A DNA stretch of 64,000 bases. Origin: CAVVUF01 sp963751425 (GTDB lineage: Bacteria; Chloroflexota; Anaerolineae; Anaerolineales; UBA4823). Shown one piece after another: positions 37,275-46,715 of the stretch. Under the pieces are notes generated by a model. It worked only from the letters and a program-made list of their open reading frames with translations, was not told where the DNA came from and searched no databases. The stretch is taken from NCBI GenBank assembly GCA_963751425.1, contig CAVVUF010000001.1, forward strand, positions 434,001 through 498,000. The letters are read 5' to 3'. The number at the start of each line of letters is the position of its first letter. Position 1 is the first letter of the stretch. The translations under genes and the position numbers were made by a program.

Positions 37275-38102
37275 TTGGCGAATCGACCTTCGACATTTAA
37301 TCATGTGAGCCTGGCGAGACAAGTTGCTGAGCGCTTCAGCGCTTTCCCCCAAGTTGAAGCGATTGCCTTGGGAGGTTCCGTTGCTACAGGAGCGGCGGAT
37401 CATAATTCCGACATCGACATGTATGTCTATACGGAAGAGACAATTCCCCTCGTCCAGCGCGCTGCCCTGGTAGAAGAATTCGGAACAACACGCGCCGATC
37501 TGGATTTGCAGTACTGGGACCTGGGTGATGAATGGTTCCACGCCGAGACTGGCATCGAAGTGGATATGATCTATTGGTCGACAACCTGGATCGAAGAGCA
37601 GATCAACCGCGTTTTGAAATACCACCAGGCCAACATCGGATACACGACCTGCTTCTGGAACACGATCTTGCACTCTGTACCGTTGTATGACCGGAAGGGC
37701 TGGTTCCATGACTTGCAGAGCCAATGCCAGCAGCCATACCCGGAAGAGCTGCGGCGAGCGATTATCAGCAAGAATTATGCTGTGTTGCGGCAGATCATCC
37801 CTTCCTACTACCATCAGATCGAGAAGGCCGTCCAGCGAAAGGATAAAGTCTCCATCAACCACCGGGTAGCTGCCTTGCTGGCAAGCTACTTCGATATCAT
37901 TTTTGCGCTGAATTCCCTGCCCAATCCGGGAGAAAAAAGAGTATTGGAAATCGCCGCAAAGCAATGCAAGCTGATCCCAGAAGATATGCACAAGGATGTG
38001 AGCGAGGTCCTCCTGGCGGCAGCCCAAGATGAAGGAATCCTTCTTGGTCGTGTAGACCGGTTGGTCGATCGATTGGAAGAATTATTGGAGAAGAAAAGAT
38101 AG
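37275..38102 (+). CDS. Nucleotidyltransferase-fold protein (DUF4037-like)
   Basis: This is a protein of about 275 residues. The nucleotidyltransferase motif GGSVATGAADHNSDIDMYVY near residue 30 supplies the G-S and D-x-D metal ligands, with a further acidic residue in EVDMIYWS. The C-terminal half is all-helical, as in DUF4037 and kanamycin-nucleotidyltransferase-like proteins. The target is unknown. No ATG is available near the domain; TTG 37275 with AAGGA 6 bases upstream is the best start, while the frame continues to a TTG at 37230. It lies in a loose plus-strand run with a methyltransferase after it. Confidence 0.7.
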   Translation: MANRPSTFNHVSLARQVAERFSAFPQVEAIALGGSVATGAADHNSDIDMYVYTEETIPLVQRAALVEEFGTTRADLDLQYWDLGDEWFHAETGIEVDMIYWSTTWIEEQINRVLKYHQANIGYTTCFWNTILHSVPLYDRKGWFHDLQSQCQQPYPEELRRAIISKNYAVLRQIIPSYYHQIEKAVQRKDKVSINHRVAALLASYFDIIFALNSLPNPGEKRVLEIAAKQCKLIPEDMHKDVSEVLLAAAQDEGILLGRVDRLVDRLEELLEKKR

Positions 38103-38116
38103 CATAGACTCAGCAA

Positions 38117-38899
38117 ACCAATTTAACTGCCGCGGATAAATCTCTTTATTTCAACATCCAGGCTGACTTCGGATTTACAAAACACCCGGGAGGTTTAAAA
38201 GCCACCTATGAGCTGATCAAAGCCTGCCGGATCAATAAAAATAGCTACGTCCTGATTATCGGCTGCGGCATCGGGCAGACACCTTGCCTGATCGCTGAAG
38301 AAATCGGCTGCCAGGTAGTAGGCATCGACTTATCAGACGGAATGGTCGAAAAAGCCAAAGAGAGGGCCAAGAAGAAAGGCTTAGAAGACAGGCTGGAGTT
38401 TCGAGCAGCGGACGCACAGGCACTGCCATTTACGGATAATCTCTTCGATGCTGTTCTATGTGAGTCTGTAAACGCATTTATCCCCAATAAAGTGGAAGCC
38501 ATGCGCGAGTATGCGCGTGTGACAAAACCTGGTGGCTTCATCGGGGTCAACGAAGTAAATTGGCTCAGCGAGCCAGCACCTGAATTGAAGGCGTACGCTG
38601 CCGTCGTCATGGCAGGAGCGGATTTCCTGACTGTCGATGGGTGGAAGGAAATCCTCGTCGCCGCTGGCCTGTACGAGGTGCAAGTGAGCAGCTACAAGAT
38701 GGATATGCGCCAACAGCGTTTCGAAGAAATGCGCAGCCTGGAGAAAGGCGAAGCTGCGCAAGCCTGGAAACGGTTTTTTAAAGGGCTCTTTACCGATCCG
38801 CTCTACTGGAAATTCACGAAGCAAGTGATGAGCAAGCCAGGCTTGCTCATCAAATTTACCAAATCCATTGGACATGCACTCTATATCGGCATGAAATAA
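38117..38899 (+). CDS. SAM-dependent methyltransferase, start obscured by a frame break
   Basis: This class I methyltransferase has motif I VLIIGCGIGQTP, an acidic VVGIDLSDGM after strand 2, DAQALPFTDNLFDAVLCES, and VTKPGGFIGVNE. Homologues start with a segment like FNLTAADKSLYFNIQADFGF. Here LTAADKS onwards is in frame, but QFN just before it is in the next frame, and no ATG, GTG or TTG opens the reading frame. An indel near 38123 is therefore likely; the first in-frame ATG, at 38342, would delete the SAM-binding motif. The substrate is unknown. It is convergent with the ABC transporter genes. Confidence 0.75.
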   Translation, partial: TNLTAADKSLYFNIQADFGFTKHPGGLKATYELIKACRINKNSYVLIIGCGIGQTPCLIAEEIGCQVVGIDLSDGMVEKAKERAKKKGLEDRLEFRAADAQALPFTDNLFDAVLCESVNAFIPNKVEAMREYARVTKPGGFIGVNEVNWLSEPAPELKAYAAVVMAGADFLTVDGWKEILVAAGLYEVQVSSYKMDMRQQRFEEMRSLEKGEAAQAWKRFFKGLFTDPLYWKFTKQVMSKPGLLIKFTKSIGHALYIGMK

Positions 38900-38910
38900 T
38901 CTCTAAAAGC

Positions 38911-40791
38911 TCAGATCTCCCTGCCCTCGAATTGGCTGTTGTACAAATCCGCATAGAAACCACCCCGTTCCAGCAGCTCAGTATGCTTCCCTTGTTCAAC
39001 AATATCGCCATTGTTCATCACCAGGATCAAATCAGCATCCCGAATGGTCGAAAGCCGGTGGGCAATGATAAAGCTTGTGCGCCCCTTCATCAAGTTATCC
39101 ATTGCTTTCTGGATCAATACTTCAGTGTGAGTATCCACAGAGCTGGTTGCTTCATCTAATATTAGAATGGTTGGATCCACCAGGATGGCACGCGCAATCG
39201 TCAAAAGCTGCATCTGCCCTTGTGAGATATTGGTGGTTTCTTCATTAAGAACCATATTATAACCATCCGGCAAGGTGCGAATAAAGTGATCTACATGGGC
39301 TGCCTGGGCAGCTTCATAGACATCTTCATCGGTCGCTTTCGTGCGGCTATAACGTATATTTTCCATGATGGTGCCATTGTAAAGCCAGGTGTCTTGCAAG
39401 ACCATACCAAACATGCAGCGCAGGTCACCGCGCTTGAAATCCTTGATGTTTATCCCGTCCAACAAGATCGCTCCACTGTTCACATCGTAGAAGCGCATAA
39501 GAAGCTTGACCATCGTGGTCTTGCCGGCGCCGGTCGGGCCAACGATGGCGACCTTCTGACCCGGTTCAGCAAATGCGCAGAAATCATTGATAATAATTTT
39601 ATCGGGGGAATAACCGAAATGCACATCTTGAAATTCAACCCGCCCGAGGATGGGACCCTTCAATATGACCAACTCGCTTGGATCGGGGGTCTCTTCGGCC
39701 TCAGCTAAAAATTCAAAGACGCGCTCCGCCGCTGCCATCGTTTGCTGAAGAATGTTGGAGATATTGGCTAACTGACTGATCGGCTGGGTAAATTGGCGCA
39801 TATATTGGATGAAAGCCTGGATATCCCCGACGGTGATCGCATTTTTAGCAGCCAGGTAACCACCCATGACACATACAGCCACGTAGCCCAGGTTGCCGAC
39901 GAAGTTCATAATGGGAAACATCAAGCCGGAAAGGAATTGTGATTTCCAGGCTGAGTCGTAGAGGGTGTGATTGATCCCGTCAAAGGTTACAACACTCTTC
40001 GCCTCTCCATTGAAAGCTTTCATCACGATATGGCTGCCATACATTTCTTCGATGTGCCCGTTAATATGTCCCAGGTAATCCTGCTGGCGTTTAAAATATA
40101 CTTGTGTTTTTCCGATGATCAACCCCAAGAGTGCCAGGGAAATGGGTACGATTCCCAGGGCAACCAGGGTCATCGTCCAGCTAATGGTCAGCATCATTAC
40201 CAAGATACCGACTACCGTAACCACAGATGTAATGATCTGAGAGAGACTCTGGCTGAGTGTCTGGCTGACCGTATCCACGTCATTCGTGACGCGCGAAAGG
40301 ATCTCGCCATGACTGGTGCCATCAAAGTACCTAAGCGGCATTCGATTAATTTTTTGGGAGATGTCCTGGCGGAATCGGTAGGTAATTTTCATCGAAATAC
40401 CGGCCATAATCCAGCCCTGGATATAGGCAAAGATCATCGAAACGAGATACAGGCCAAGGGTGATCAATAGGATCTGACCGATGTATCCGAAATCAATGGA
40501 ACCCGTTCCGGCAATCTGAGCCATCACCCCTTCAAAGAGCGCTGTAGTGGCCATGCCCATGACTTTCGGCCCGACGATCGCAAAGATGGTAGAGCCAATG
40601 GCAACGAGCATGACAAAAAAGATGGATATCTTATAAGAGCCGAGGTATTGGAGCAGCTTCTGCAGGGTGCCGCGAAAATCGCGCGCTTTTTCCCCTTTCA
40701 TCATGGCCATCGGGCCTCCGCCTCCCATCGGTCCCCCCCCTCTGGGCCTTTGTGGTCTTTTCGCCTGGGGATTTGTGCCGTGTGCGTTCAT
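38911..40791 (-). CDS. ABC exporter half-transporter with canonical ATPase site
   Basis: This 626-residue TMD-NBD protein has six TM segments (about 50-340) and an NBD with Walker A GPTGAGKTTMVKLL, signature ISQGQ, Walker B ILILDEATS with the catalytic Glu, and H-loop IIAHRLSTI. A basic Gly/Pro-rich N-terminus (RPQRPRGGGPMGGGG) precedes TM1. The start follows AGGAGG and overlaps the stop of the upstream ABC gene (ATGA), indicating coupling. Together they should form a heterodimeric exporter, probably for drugs or lipids. MarR-family control is suggested by the gene upstream. Confidence 0.93.
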   Translation of the reverse strand: MNAHGTNPQAKRPQRPRGGGPMGGGGPMAMMKGEKARDFRGTLQKLLQYLGSYKISIFFVMLVAIGSTIFAIVGPKVMGMATTALFEGVMAQIAGTGSIDFGYIGQILLITLGLYLVSMIFAYIQGWIMAGISMKITYRFRQDISQKINRMPLRYFDGTSHGEILSRVTNDVDTVSQTLSQSLSQIITSVVTVVGILVMMLTISWTMTLVALGIVPISLALLGLIIGKTQVYFKRQQDYLGHINGHIEEMYGSHIVMKAFNGEAKSVVTFDGINHTLYDSAWKSQFLSGLMFPIMNFVGNLGYVAVCVMGGYLAAKNAITVGDIQAFIQYMRQFTQPISQLANISNILQQTMAAAERVFEFLAEAEETPDPSELVILKGPILGRVEFQDVHFGYSPDKIIINDFCAFAEPGQKVAIVGPTGAGKTTMVKLLMRFYDVNSGAILLDGINIKDFKRGDLRCMFGMVLQDTWLYNGTIMENIRYSRTKATDEDVYEAAQAAHVDHFIRTLPDGYNMVLNEETTNISQGQMQLLTIARAILVDPTILILDEATSSVDTHTEVLIQKAMDNLMKGRTSFIIAHRLSTIRDADLILVMNNGDIVEQGKHTELLERGGFYADLYNSQFEGREI

Positions 40792-43028
40792 AGCAGTTCC
40801 TCCTTGCTGAGCTGCGATAAGGCAATGCCTTGATATATTTCGCAATCCTTCATCAGCTCCTGATGTGTGCCCTTACCGGCAATTTTGCCCTCATCTAACA
40901 CAATAATTTGTTCGGCATTTTTAACCGTAGCGATGCGTTGGGTGACGATAAACACCGTGCTTGAGCCCGTCTGCGCCTTGAGTGCCCTACGCAAAGCAGC
41001 ATCCGTCTTGAAGTCTAGAGCCGAAAAGCTGTCGTCAAAGATATAAATTGGGGCTTTCTTGACCAGGGCACGCGCAATGGAGAGGCGCTGTTTCTGGCCT
41101 CCAGAGACGTTCGCGCCACCTTGAGCAATTTCGGCCTCCATCCCCTCCGGCTTTGCGTCGATGAACTCGCTAGCCTGAGCAATATCGGCGGCGAGTTTCA
41201 GTTCTTCAGGAGCGGCATTCTCATCCGCATATAATAAATTGCTTTTGATCGTGCCGGAGAACAAACTGCTCTTCTGAGGCACATAACCAATTTTGGAGCG
41301 CAGGTCATGTTGGGTGACCTGGCGGATATCGATGCCGTCCAAATAAATACCGCCTTGCGTCACCTCATAAAAACGCGGAATCAAGCTGACGATTGTAGAT
41401 TTTCCGGAGCCCGTAGTACCAATGAACGCGGTGGTCTGCCCGGGTTGGGCTGCGAAGCTGATATTGTGCAAGACATCTTCTTCAGCTCCAGGATAACGGA
41501 AGCTGACATTGCGAAATTCGATGGTCGCCTTAAAGGGTTCGGGAAAGCTTTTGGGAGCCTCTGGATCGTTGATCGTTGGCTCGGTCTCCAGAACGTCAGC
41601 CACCCGATCTCCAGAGACGGCTGCCCTGGGAAGCATGATGAACATCATCGAAAGCATGAGGAAGGAAAAAACGATCTGCATGGTATATTGCATGAAAGCC
41701 ATCATATCGCCCACCTGCATATTTGCCTCTGCAACCTGGTGCGCGCCCACCCAAATGATCAATATGGAGAGCGCATTCATGATAAACATCATTAAGGGCA
41801 TAACGATCACCATCAACCGGTTGACGAACAAGAGTGTGCTGGTCAGGTTCTGATTGGCAGTATCGAACCGATCTTCTTCAAATTCCTGCATGTTGAAAGA
41901 CCGAATAACCATCATCCCCGACAGGTTCTCCCTCGTCACCAAGTTCAACCGGTCAATCAAGCTCTGGATGCTCTTGAACTTGGGAAGCGCGATCGAGAAT
42001 ACGATCAGGATCAGTCCAAGCAGCACAATGATTGCCAGGGCAATGATCCACCACATGGTAGCGCCTTCACCCAATGCCCGGATTAATGCCCCAATGCCAA
42101 TAATCGGAGCATAAATGACCATGCGCAGGATCATAAAGACGACCATCTGGATCTGCGTGATATCGTTGGTGGAACGGGTAATCAGCGAAGCCGTAGAAAA
42201 CTTGTCGAACTCGGTGCTCGAAAAGCTCTCAACCCTCTGAAAAACATTCCTGCGTAAATCACGCGCCAGCCCGGCTGCTGTTCGAGCAGCGTAGAAGCCA
42301 ACCAGAATTGTACACACCACCGAAACCAGGGTTACAAATAACATCACCATTCCGGCATTCAAGATGTATTGGGTCTGCAGCTTCACCGTGTCGATGCCAA
42401 GAGCGATATACTCTTCTTTAACCGATGGGATGGCTGCCTGTGTCAGCATACTTTCATTCAGCGAGGCAGTCTTTGCATTAACCAGGGTATTCATCTTTTC
42501 AAGTTGGTCTGCTGGAAGCTTGCCCAGCACTGTGAAGATATCCATCCCTGCGGGGAGCTTGGAAAGATCAAAGCCCATCTGGGCAGCCATTGCCGAAGCA
42601 ACGGTTGGGTCAGCTACAGCCTTCTCAATCGAATTGACAGCCACAAAAGCCTTTGCCATAATGGGGTTGAGTTTGTCGATCTCTGTTTGATCGATCTCAT
42701 TCAGTATATAAACAGGCTCGTTAGCCAGGGCAGGATAATCTTGAACTGCCTGTTCATATTGTGGTGAGTTCTGATCCACCAGCGTGTAACTATTCAGAAC
42801 AGCTTCTTTTGCTGCGGGGTTCATGAAGAGGAGGAGTTTTTCCATCTCGCTCTGGCGGATCGCCTCTGCGACAGCGTTTTCGATACCCCCCTGTTGAATG
42901 CCCACATTAATGATCTTGCCCAAATAATCAGGCAAGGCCAGATCAGCATTGGCCTGAACAAAAAGCAGGATAATCGTGATCAGGATCAAAAACAGATAAG
43001 GTTTCAAGTACTTGGTTAATCTCAACAT
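40788..43028 (-). CDS. ABC exporter half-transporter with degenerate ATPase site and large TM1-TM2 insertion
   Basis: This 746-residue partner subunit has an NBD with Walker A GTTGSGKSTIVSL and a normal signature VSGGQ, but the Walker B is followed by Asp (IYIFDDSFSALD) in place of the catalytic Glu, and the H-loop His is Gln (IVTQRIATV). This one-degenerate-site pattern is typical of heterodimeric ABC exporters. Between TM1 and TM2 lies an extracytoplasmic insertion of about 170 residues, rich in Ala and Glu, that is absent from the partner. The start at 43028 has GGAG 10 bases upstream. It follows the marR gene by 18 bases. Confidence 0.93.
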   Translation of the reverse strand: MLRLTKYLKPYLFLILITIILLFVQANADLALPDYLGKIINVGIQQGGIENAVAEAIRQSEMEKLLLFMNPAAKEAVLNSYTLVDQNSPQYEQAVQDYPALANEPVYILNEIDQTEIDKLNPIMAKAFVAVNSIEKAVADPTVASAMAAQMGFDLSKLPAGMDIFTVLGKLPADQLEKMNTLVNAKTASLNESMLTQAAIPSVKEEYIALGIDTVKLQTQYILNAGMVMLFVTLVSVVCTILVGFYAARTAAGLARDLRRNVFQRVESFSSTEFDKFSTASLITRSTNDITQIQMVVFMILRMVIYAPIIGIGALIRALGEGATMWWIIALAIIVLLGLILIVFSIALPKFKSIQSLIDRLNLVTRENLSGMMVIRSFNMQEFEEDRFDTANQNLTSTLLFVNRLMVIVMPLMMFIMNALSILIIWVGAHQVAEANMQVGDMMAFMQYTMQIVFSFLMLSMMFIMLPRAAVSGDRVADVLETEPTINDPEAPKSFPEPFKATIEFRNVSFRYPGAEEDVLHNISFAAQPGQTTAFIGTTGSGKSTIVSLIPRFYEVTQGGIYLDGIDIRQVTQHDLRSKIGYVPQKSSLFSGTIKSNLLYADENAAPEELKLAADIAQASEFIDAKPEGMEAEIAQGGANVSGGQKQRLSIARALVKKAPIYIFDDSFSALDFKTDAALRRALKAQTGSSTVFIVTQRIATVKNAEQIIVLDEGKIAGKGTHQELMKDCEIYQGIALSQLSKEELL

Positions 43029-43046
43029 AGAATGAAAACTCCTCGG

Positions 43047-43493
43047 TTAATCTTCAGTCTTCAAGGCAGCATCCGTCAGCAGGGTCAGGGCCGAGATGAT
43101 CAGCTCCTGCTCTTCAGAATTAAGCGCCTCTGTCAAACCCTCCACCCACTGGCTGCGGATGGCAATACCATTCGAAACCAAGGCTTGACCCTTGGAAGTC
43201 AAGCTTAATTTTTTCAGGCGCCTGTCTTCAAGATCTTCACTTCGCTCGACCAATCCCATCTGGACAAGCCGATCGATATTTTGACTGGCAGCCGCTTTGG
43301 TCACCATTAATTGTTCCCCGACCTGAGAAATCCCCCCTCGACCGCCACGATGATACAAACGCATTAATACGGATATTTGAGAAAATGACAAACCAGTCTC
43401 AGACATGAAACGTTTGAAATCTCGAGCTGAGCGATGCATAAACACTTCAGACCAACGTTGGATCACCTCTGTTAATGGTTTAGTAGATGGCAT
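43047..43493 (-). CDS. MarR-family transcriptional regulator
   Basis: This is a 148-residue winged-helix repressor. The wHTH region contains LSFSQISVLMRLYHRGG, GISQVGEQLMVTKAAASQNI and the wing DLEDRRLKKLSLTSKG. It is first in an apparent operon with the two ABC exporter genes. ATG 43493 has AAGGAG 7 bases upstream, so the longer ORF, which would run through the promoter, is rejected. A perfect palindrome overlaps its promoter, so it probably represses itself and the exporter until a ligand binds. Confidence 0.92.
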   Translation of the reverse strand: MPSTKPLTEVIQRWSEVFMHRSARDFKRFMSETGLSFSQISVLMRLYHRGGRGGISQVGEQLMVTKAAASQNIDRLVQMGLVERSEDLEDRRLKKLSLTSKGQALVSNGIAIRSQWVEGLTEALNSEEQELIISALTLLTDAALKTED

Positions 43494-43512
43494 GGTTAAT
43501 CTCCTTAATTCG

Positions 43513-43526
43513 TTAAGCCGGCTTAA
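43513..43526. promoter_or_regulatory. Palindromic operator for the MarR regulator
   Basis: TTAAGCCGGCTTAA is a perfect 14-bp palindrome just downstream of and touching the -10 box, 20 bases before the marR start. Position and symmetry suit a MarR dimer site that blocks transcription. Confidence 0.6.
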
Positions 43527-43553
43527 TATATCGCAGCAATTTGATTTAGTCAA
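43525..43553 (-). promoter_or_regulatory. Sigma70-type promoter of the marR-ABC operon
   Basis: On the minus strand TTGACT (43548-43553) and TATATT (43525-43530) are separated by exactly 17 bp. Confidence 0.75.
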
Positions 43554-43695
43554 GGAATTGAAGGATTAAAAAAAGTCATCTGATTATGAATTTAAAAATT
43601 AAGGATGAGGAGGCATCTTGCCCAAATTCAAAAGGGGTTGTAAGAATTCAGATGCATTTTCTGGTTTGTTCAAAGTGAGTTTTGCGGGAGGAAAT

Positions 43696-44160
43696 ATGCC
43701 TGACGAAAAATTTGACGAAAAAGAGCAAGAAAAGAGCGAAGAAAAGTCATCGGAGGAAAAGTCATCCGAGGAGAAGAACTGGGATGAAAAATACCGGCGC
43801 GACCCGCTCAGCTCGATTGTCTGGGCATTTATTTTGATTTGGGCTGGCCTTGTTTTCCTGGCTTACAATCTTGGTTGGCTAAATACTCAAACAATCTCTG
43901 GATTGCTTAAAGGCTACAACCTGGATCCCTGGTCGTTGGTTCTGTTAGGAGCCGGTGTGATCATTCTGATCGAGGTAGCGATACGACTGCTCGTCCCAGA
44001 ATACCGCCGTCCCATCATAGTGAGTGTCTTTCTGGCAGCCATCCTGATCGGGATAGGACTTGGAAATATTTTCAACTGGGCTGTCACCGGGGGGGTAATC
44101 TTGATTGCCCTGGGTATACTGATCATCTTTCGAGGTTTCCGCTCCGAGAATAAGGAGTAG
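43696..44160 (+). CDS. Small integral membrane protein, function unknown
   Basis: This is a 154-residue protein with a highly charged N-terminus containing a repeated EEKSSEEK unit, then about four TM helices (LSSIVWAFILIWAGLVFLAY; LVLLGAGVIILIEVAI; IIVSVFLAAILIGIGLG; GVILIALGILIIF). The layout resembles small DUF5668/LiaF-type membrane proteins, but no function is assigned. Two starts are plausible: ATG 43696 with GGGAGG, chosen because the charged tail starts there, and TTG 43618 with GAGGAGG. It is divergent from marR and may be unrelated to it. Confidence 0.65.
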   Translation: MPDEKFDEKEQEKSEEKSSEEKSSEEKNWDEKYRRDPLSSIVWAFILIWAGLVFLAYNLGWLNTQTISGLLKGYNLDPWSLVLLGAGVIILIEVAIRLLVPEYRRPIIVSVFLAAILIGIGLGNIFNWAVTGGVILIALGILIIFRGFRSENKE

Positions 44161-44164
44161 CTGC

Positions 44165-45313
44165 TCACAACCTCCCGAAGTTAAAGGTTGAAAATTCATC
44201 CCAGGCATAGCGCAGCGGAGCCCACCACTGCTCGCGCCCTATACAGCGGAAATAGGGTGGGTCGAGAGCCAAGATACAATCACCAATCCGATAGCGCGGT
44301 AAGATCGGCGTTGAAACAACTAAGCCACCTATCTCACCCGGGCGCATTTCATGCAGCATTTTAATGCCGCGTGAAGTCAGCACCTCAAAAAAGAAGAGAT
44401 CATAATTGGGCGTCCACCCGCGCGGCTTGCCCATTTGCTGACCAAACATCCCTTCTGTAGCACCGTAAATCTCTCGAATTACGGCGGGTCCATAAAGCGC
44501 ATGGAGGGAAGCCTGGTAGTGTGTATTAATGCCCGGTACACTTCCGAGAGTCATGATCTAAGTCTTCCACACATCCTTGGGATACACCCGGTGAACTTTA
44601 CGTGTATAGCGGGCAAAACGGATAGCGGTCGGGCACACCCCACCGACCAGAGTCACATTTTGATCTTTACATAGCTGGTATGCCAGCTCAAAGCGCTTAT
44701 CCCAATCTTTACGCGATTTTCCGCCCCCCAAGGCGTCGATCTCATCCTGGCTGGGCACCGACCGAATCGGGGTAAACGCAGATACATATTTTGTATAAAT
44801 TCCGGAACTGTACCCATAGGTGACTTCCTGCTCTCCCACTTGAAGCGTCCCCACCACGGAAGGAAAGTTAAGGTTCAAGTTCACCCCATCCAATAAATCG
44901 AACCGGCCTGTCTCGGCAACATACGCCAGCATGGCGCGGCCTGCGCTGATCCGCATTCCCAGATCTGTCGGTGTCATGGGGATAAACTTCGACTCACCCT
45001 GGGTTGTCCCGCGCGTGATCGCCCATCCAACCGGTACTTCGGCTAACAAGGCATTCACCTGACCAGCCATCACTTTCTCGATGACCGGCTTGATGGTCGC
45101 GTAGGTGATGATCGGAAAGGCTTTCCGGTAATCTGCCAGCGTTGCGATACTGCCAGCTGCATGCTGTAGCCCATACTCGGTGCGAGCATAATCTTTCAAG
45201 AACCGCTTCAATACATCTTCTTGCGCACTGGAAGGGTTTTCAATTGCCGTGTGCCAGGGGTCAAGCTGAGAACGCAGGATTTGCGCGCCAACTTGAGGAT
45301 CGATGCCTGCCAT
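44165..45313 (-). CDS. GH3-family acyl-adenylate synthetase-like protein with an in-frame TAG
   Basis: The two open stretches 45313-44561 and 44554-44165 are in the same frame, separated by TAG (44558-44560) and one codon. Together they make a GH3 (auxin-responsive promoter) family protein of about 382 residues. ATP-binding features are TRGTTQGESKFIPMT, TYGYSSGIYTKY and, after the stop, IYGATEGMFGQQ. GH3 enzymes join acyl groups to amino acids via acyl-AMP; bacterial roles are mostly unknown. The stop falls between a segment ending DVWKT and one starting IMTLGSVPG, where homologues continue without a gap. A nonsense mutation, read-through or sequence error are all possible. Confidence 0.75.
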
Positions 45314-45345
45314 CTTGCTTGTCTCCAGAATCTCTCAGAGAGAAA

Positions 45346-46219
45346 TTATTTTTCCATGGCCATGTTTACGAGAGGAAGACGCGGATCTTTTTCCTTCCAG
45401 CTCGCTTTAACCCAGGAATAAGCAGGATCATCGGTGGCAGCCAGCGATTGGGCCGAGCCGGCCAACATATTCAGGTAATAACAGTGAAAGCCATGCGCGG
45501 CAACTACCGGGTGGTATCCCTCTGGGGATAAAACCAGGTGGTTATCTCGCACCAGGATCAATTCATCGAGCTTCCCGTCTGCGGTATAGATGCGCTGGTA
45601 GGCGTATCCTTCCGGTCGATCGATTTTATAGAAATAAACTTCCTCCAGATCGGCCTCAAGCAAGCCCCCTTGCGGATCAAGGCGGTGTTGATCATGTTTA
45701 TGAGGCGGGTAGGAGGACCAATTCCCGGAAGGTGTATACACTTCAACCACCACCAGGCGGCTGCAATCGAAACCGGGTGGAATCATTTTATTGATCTGGC
45801 GGGTTGCATTTCCGCCACCGCGCAGCTCAATCTCTACATCTGAAGGGGTGACCAGGCGCGGCAGGATGGTCAGAAAAAGCGGCGCACCATCCGTAAGCCA
45901 TATCCAATGCACTTGTCGCTTCAACTAAAAAATTCGTCTGACGAGGCAGGTACAGCGTGTAGGGCATGCCCTGAAAGACAGTGGGGCGGCGACCGATATT
46001 CATCCAATCCCCACGGTTGGAAGTTACCCGGCAGGTGCCTCCCAGCACAACCAGAGCATACTCATGCTCCCCGGTTTCATGTTGCCAAAGCATCCCAGGC
46101 TGCATCCGCCGGGCAGCGAAAGATAAATGCTCCCAGCCTGCTGAAGCGGGCGTGATGCGCATATATTCATCACGGTTAAAATTGGGAGAGATCAGAAGCG
46201 AAGATCGATAAGGGCTCAT
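45346..46219 (-). CDS. iolB: 5-deoxy-glucuronate isomerase (IolB-like), one frame break
   Basis: This cupin enzyme of myo-inositol catabolism converts 5-deoxy-glucuronate to 2-deoxy-5-keto-gluconate. The second half has the signatures ELRGGGNATRQINKMIPPGF, VEVYTPSGNWSSYPPHKHD and GFHCYYLNMLAG, with metal-binding His/Glu. The first frame supplies the N-terminal cupin (EHEYALVVLGGTCRV; ALDMAYGW). Frames switch near 45870, where DHPA should join RLVTPSDVEIE. The joined length of about 290 residues is normal. No other iol genes are visible; the GH3-like gene follows and a GYD protein precedes. Confidence 0.85.
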
Positions 46220-46234
46220 CCTACGGCCTCTGCC

Positions 46235-46552
46235 TCAGCCTTGTGGTCGATAATTGATCGTCTTCTTACTGGCTTTCTCAATCTCCTCTGGCGAGATCAA
46301 TACCGTCGTTTTTATCCTTGAGGCACCTGCTGAAGAAGCGATCATTGAGAAAGCCGCGGCAGAGACGTTGTCTGGAAGCTCCGTCACAATGAACATATCA
46401 ACCTCGCCAAACGAGAAATACATGACTTCGAGCCATCCGTCCAGGCTGCGAATCGCGGTTTCCAAGATTTCACGCTGTTTATACCCACCTTCTTTTAAAA
46501 CTTCTTGTAAACCTGCTTCAGTGTATGTAATTTGGAAGAGATACTTCGCCAT
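46235..46552 (-). CDS. GYD domain protein
   Basis: This is a 105-residue single-domain protein beginning MAKYLFQITYTEAGLQEVLK, matching the GYD family (PF08734), a small ferredoxin-like alpha/beta fold of unknown function. Conserved features include SLDGWLEVMYFSFGEVDMF. It starts after GGAGG (AAGGAGGCTCACC) at good spacing and ends 15 bases before the IolB start, so the two are probably co-transcribed. Confidence 0.8.
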   Translation of the reverse strand: MAKYLFQITYTEAGLQEVLKEGGYKQREILETAIRSLDGWLEVMYFSFGEVDMFIVTELPDNVSAAAFSMIASSAGASRIKTTVLISPEEIEKASKKTINYRPQG

Positions 46553-46715
46553 GGTGAGCCTCCTTCATCGAGAACTAATCCGATAAATGGTGATCCTTTT
46601 GCTGATTCAATTATAGCAGTATATCAAGAAGGCAGATGTTTTTCTTCTTCAATTCAAAACCGAAGATGATCAATCGGGATGCCCAGTCCGCTTGGTTGAG
46701 ATTATAATAATCAAG

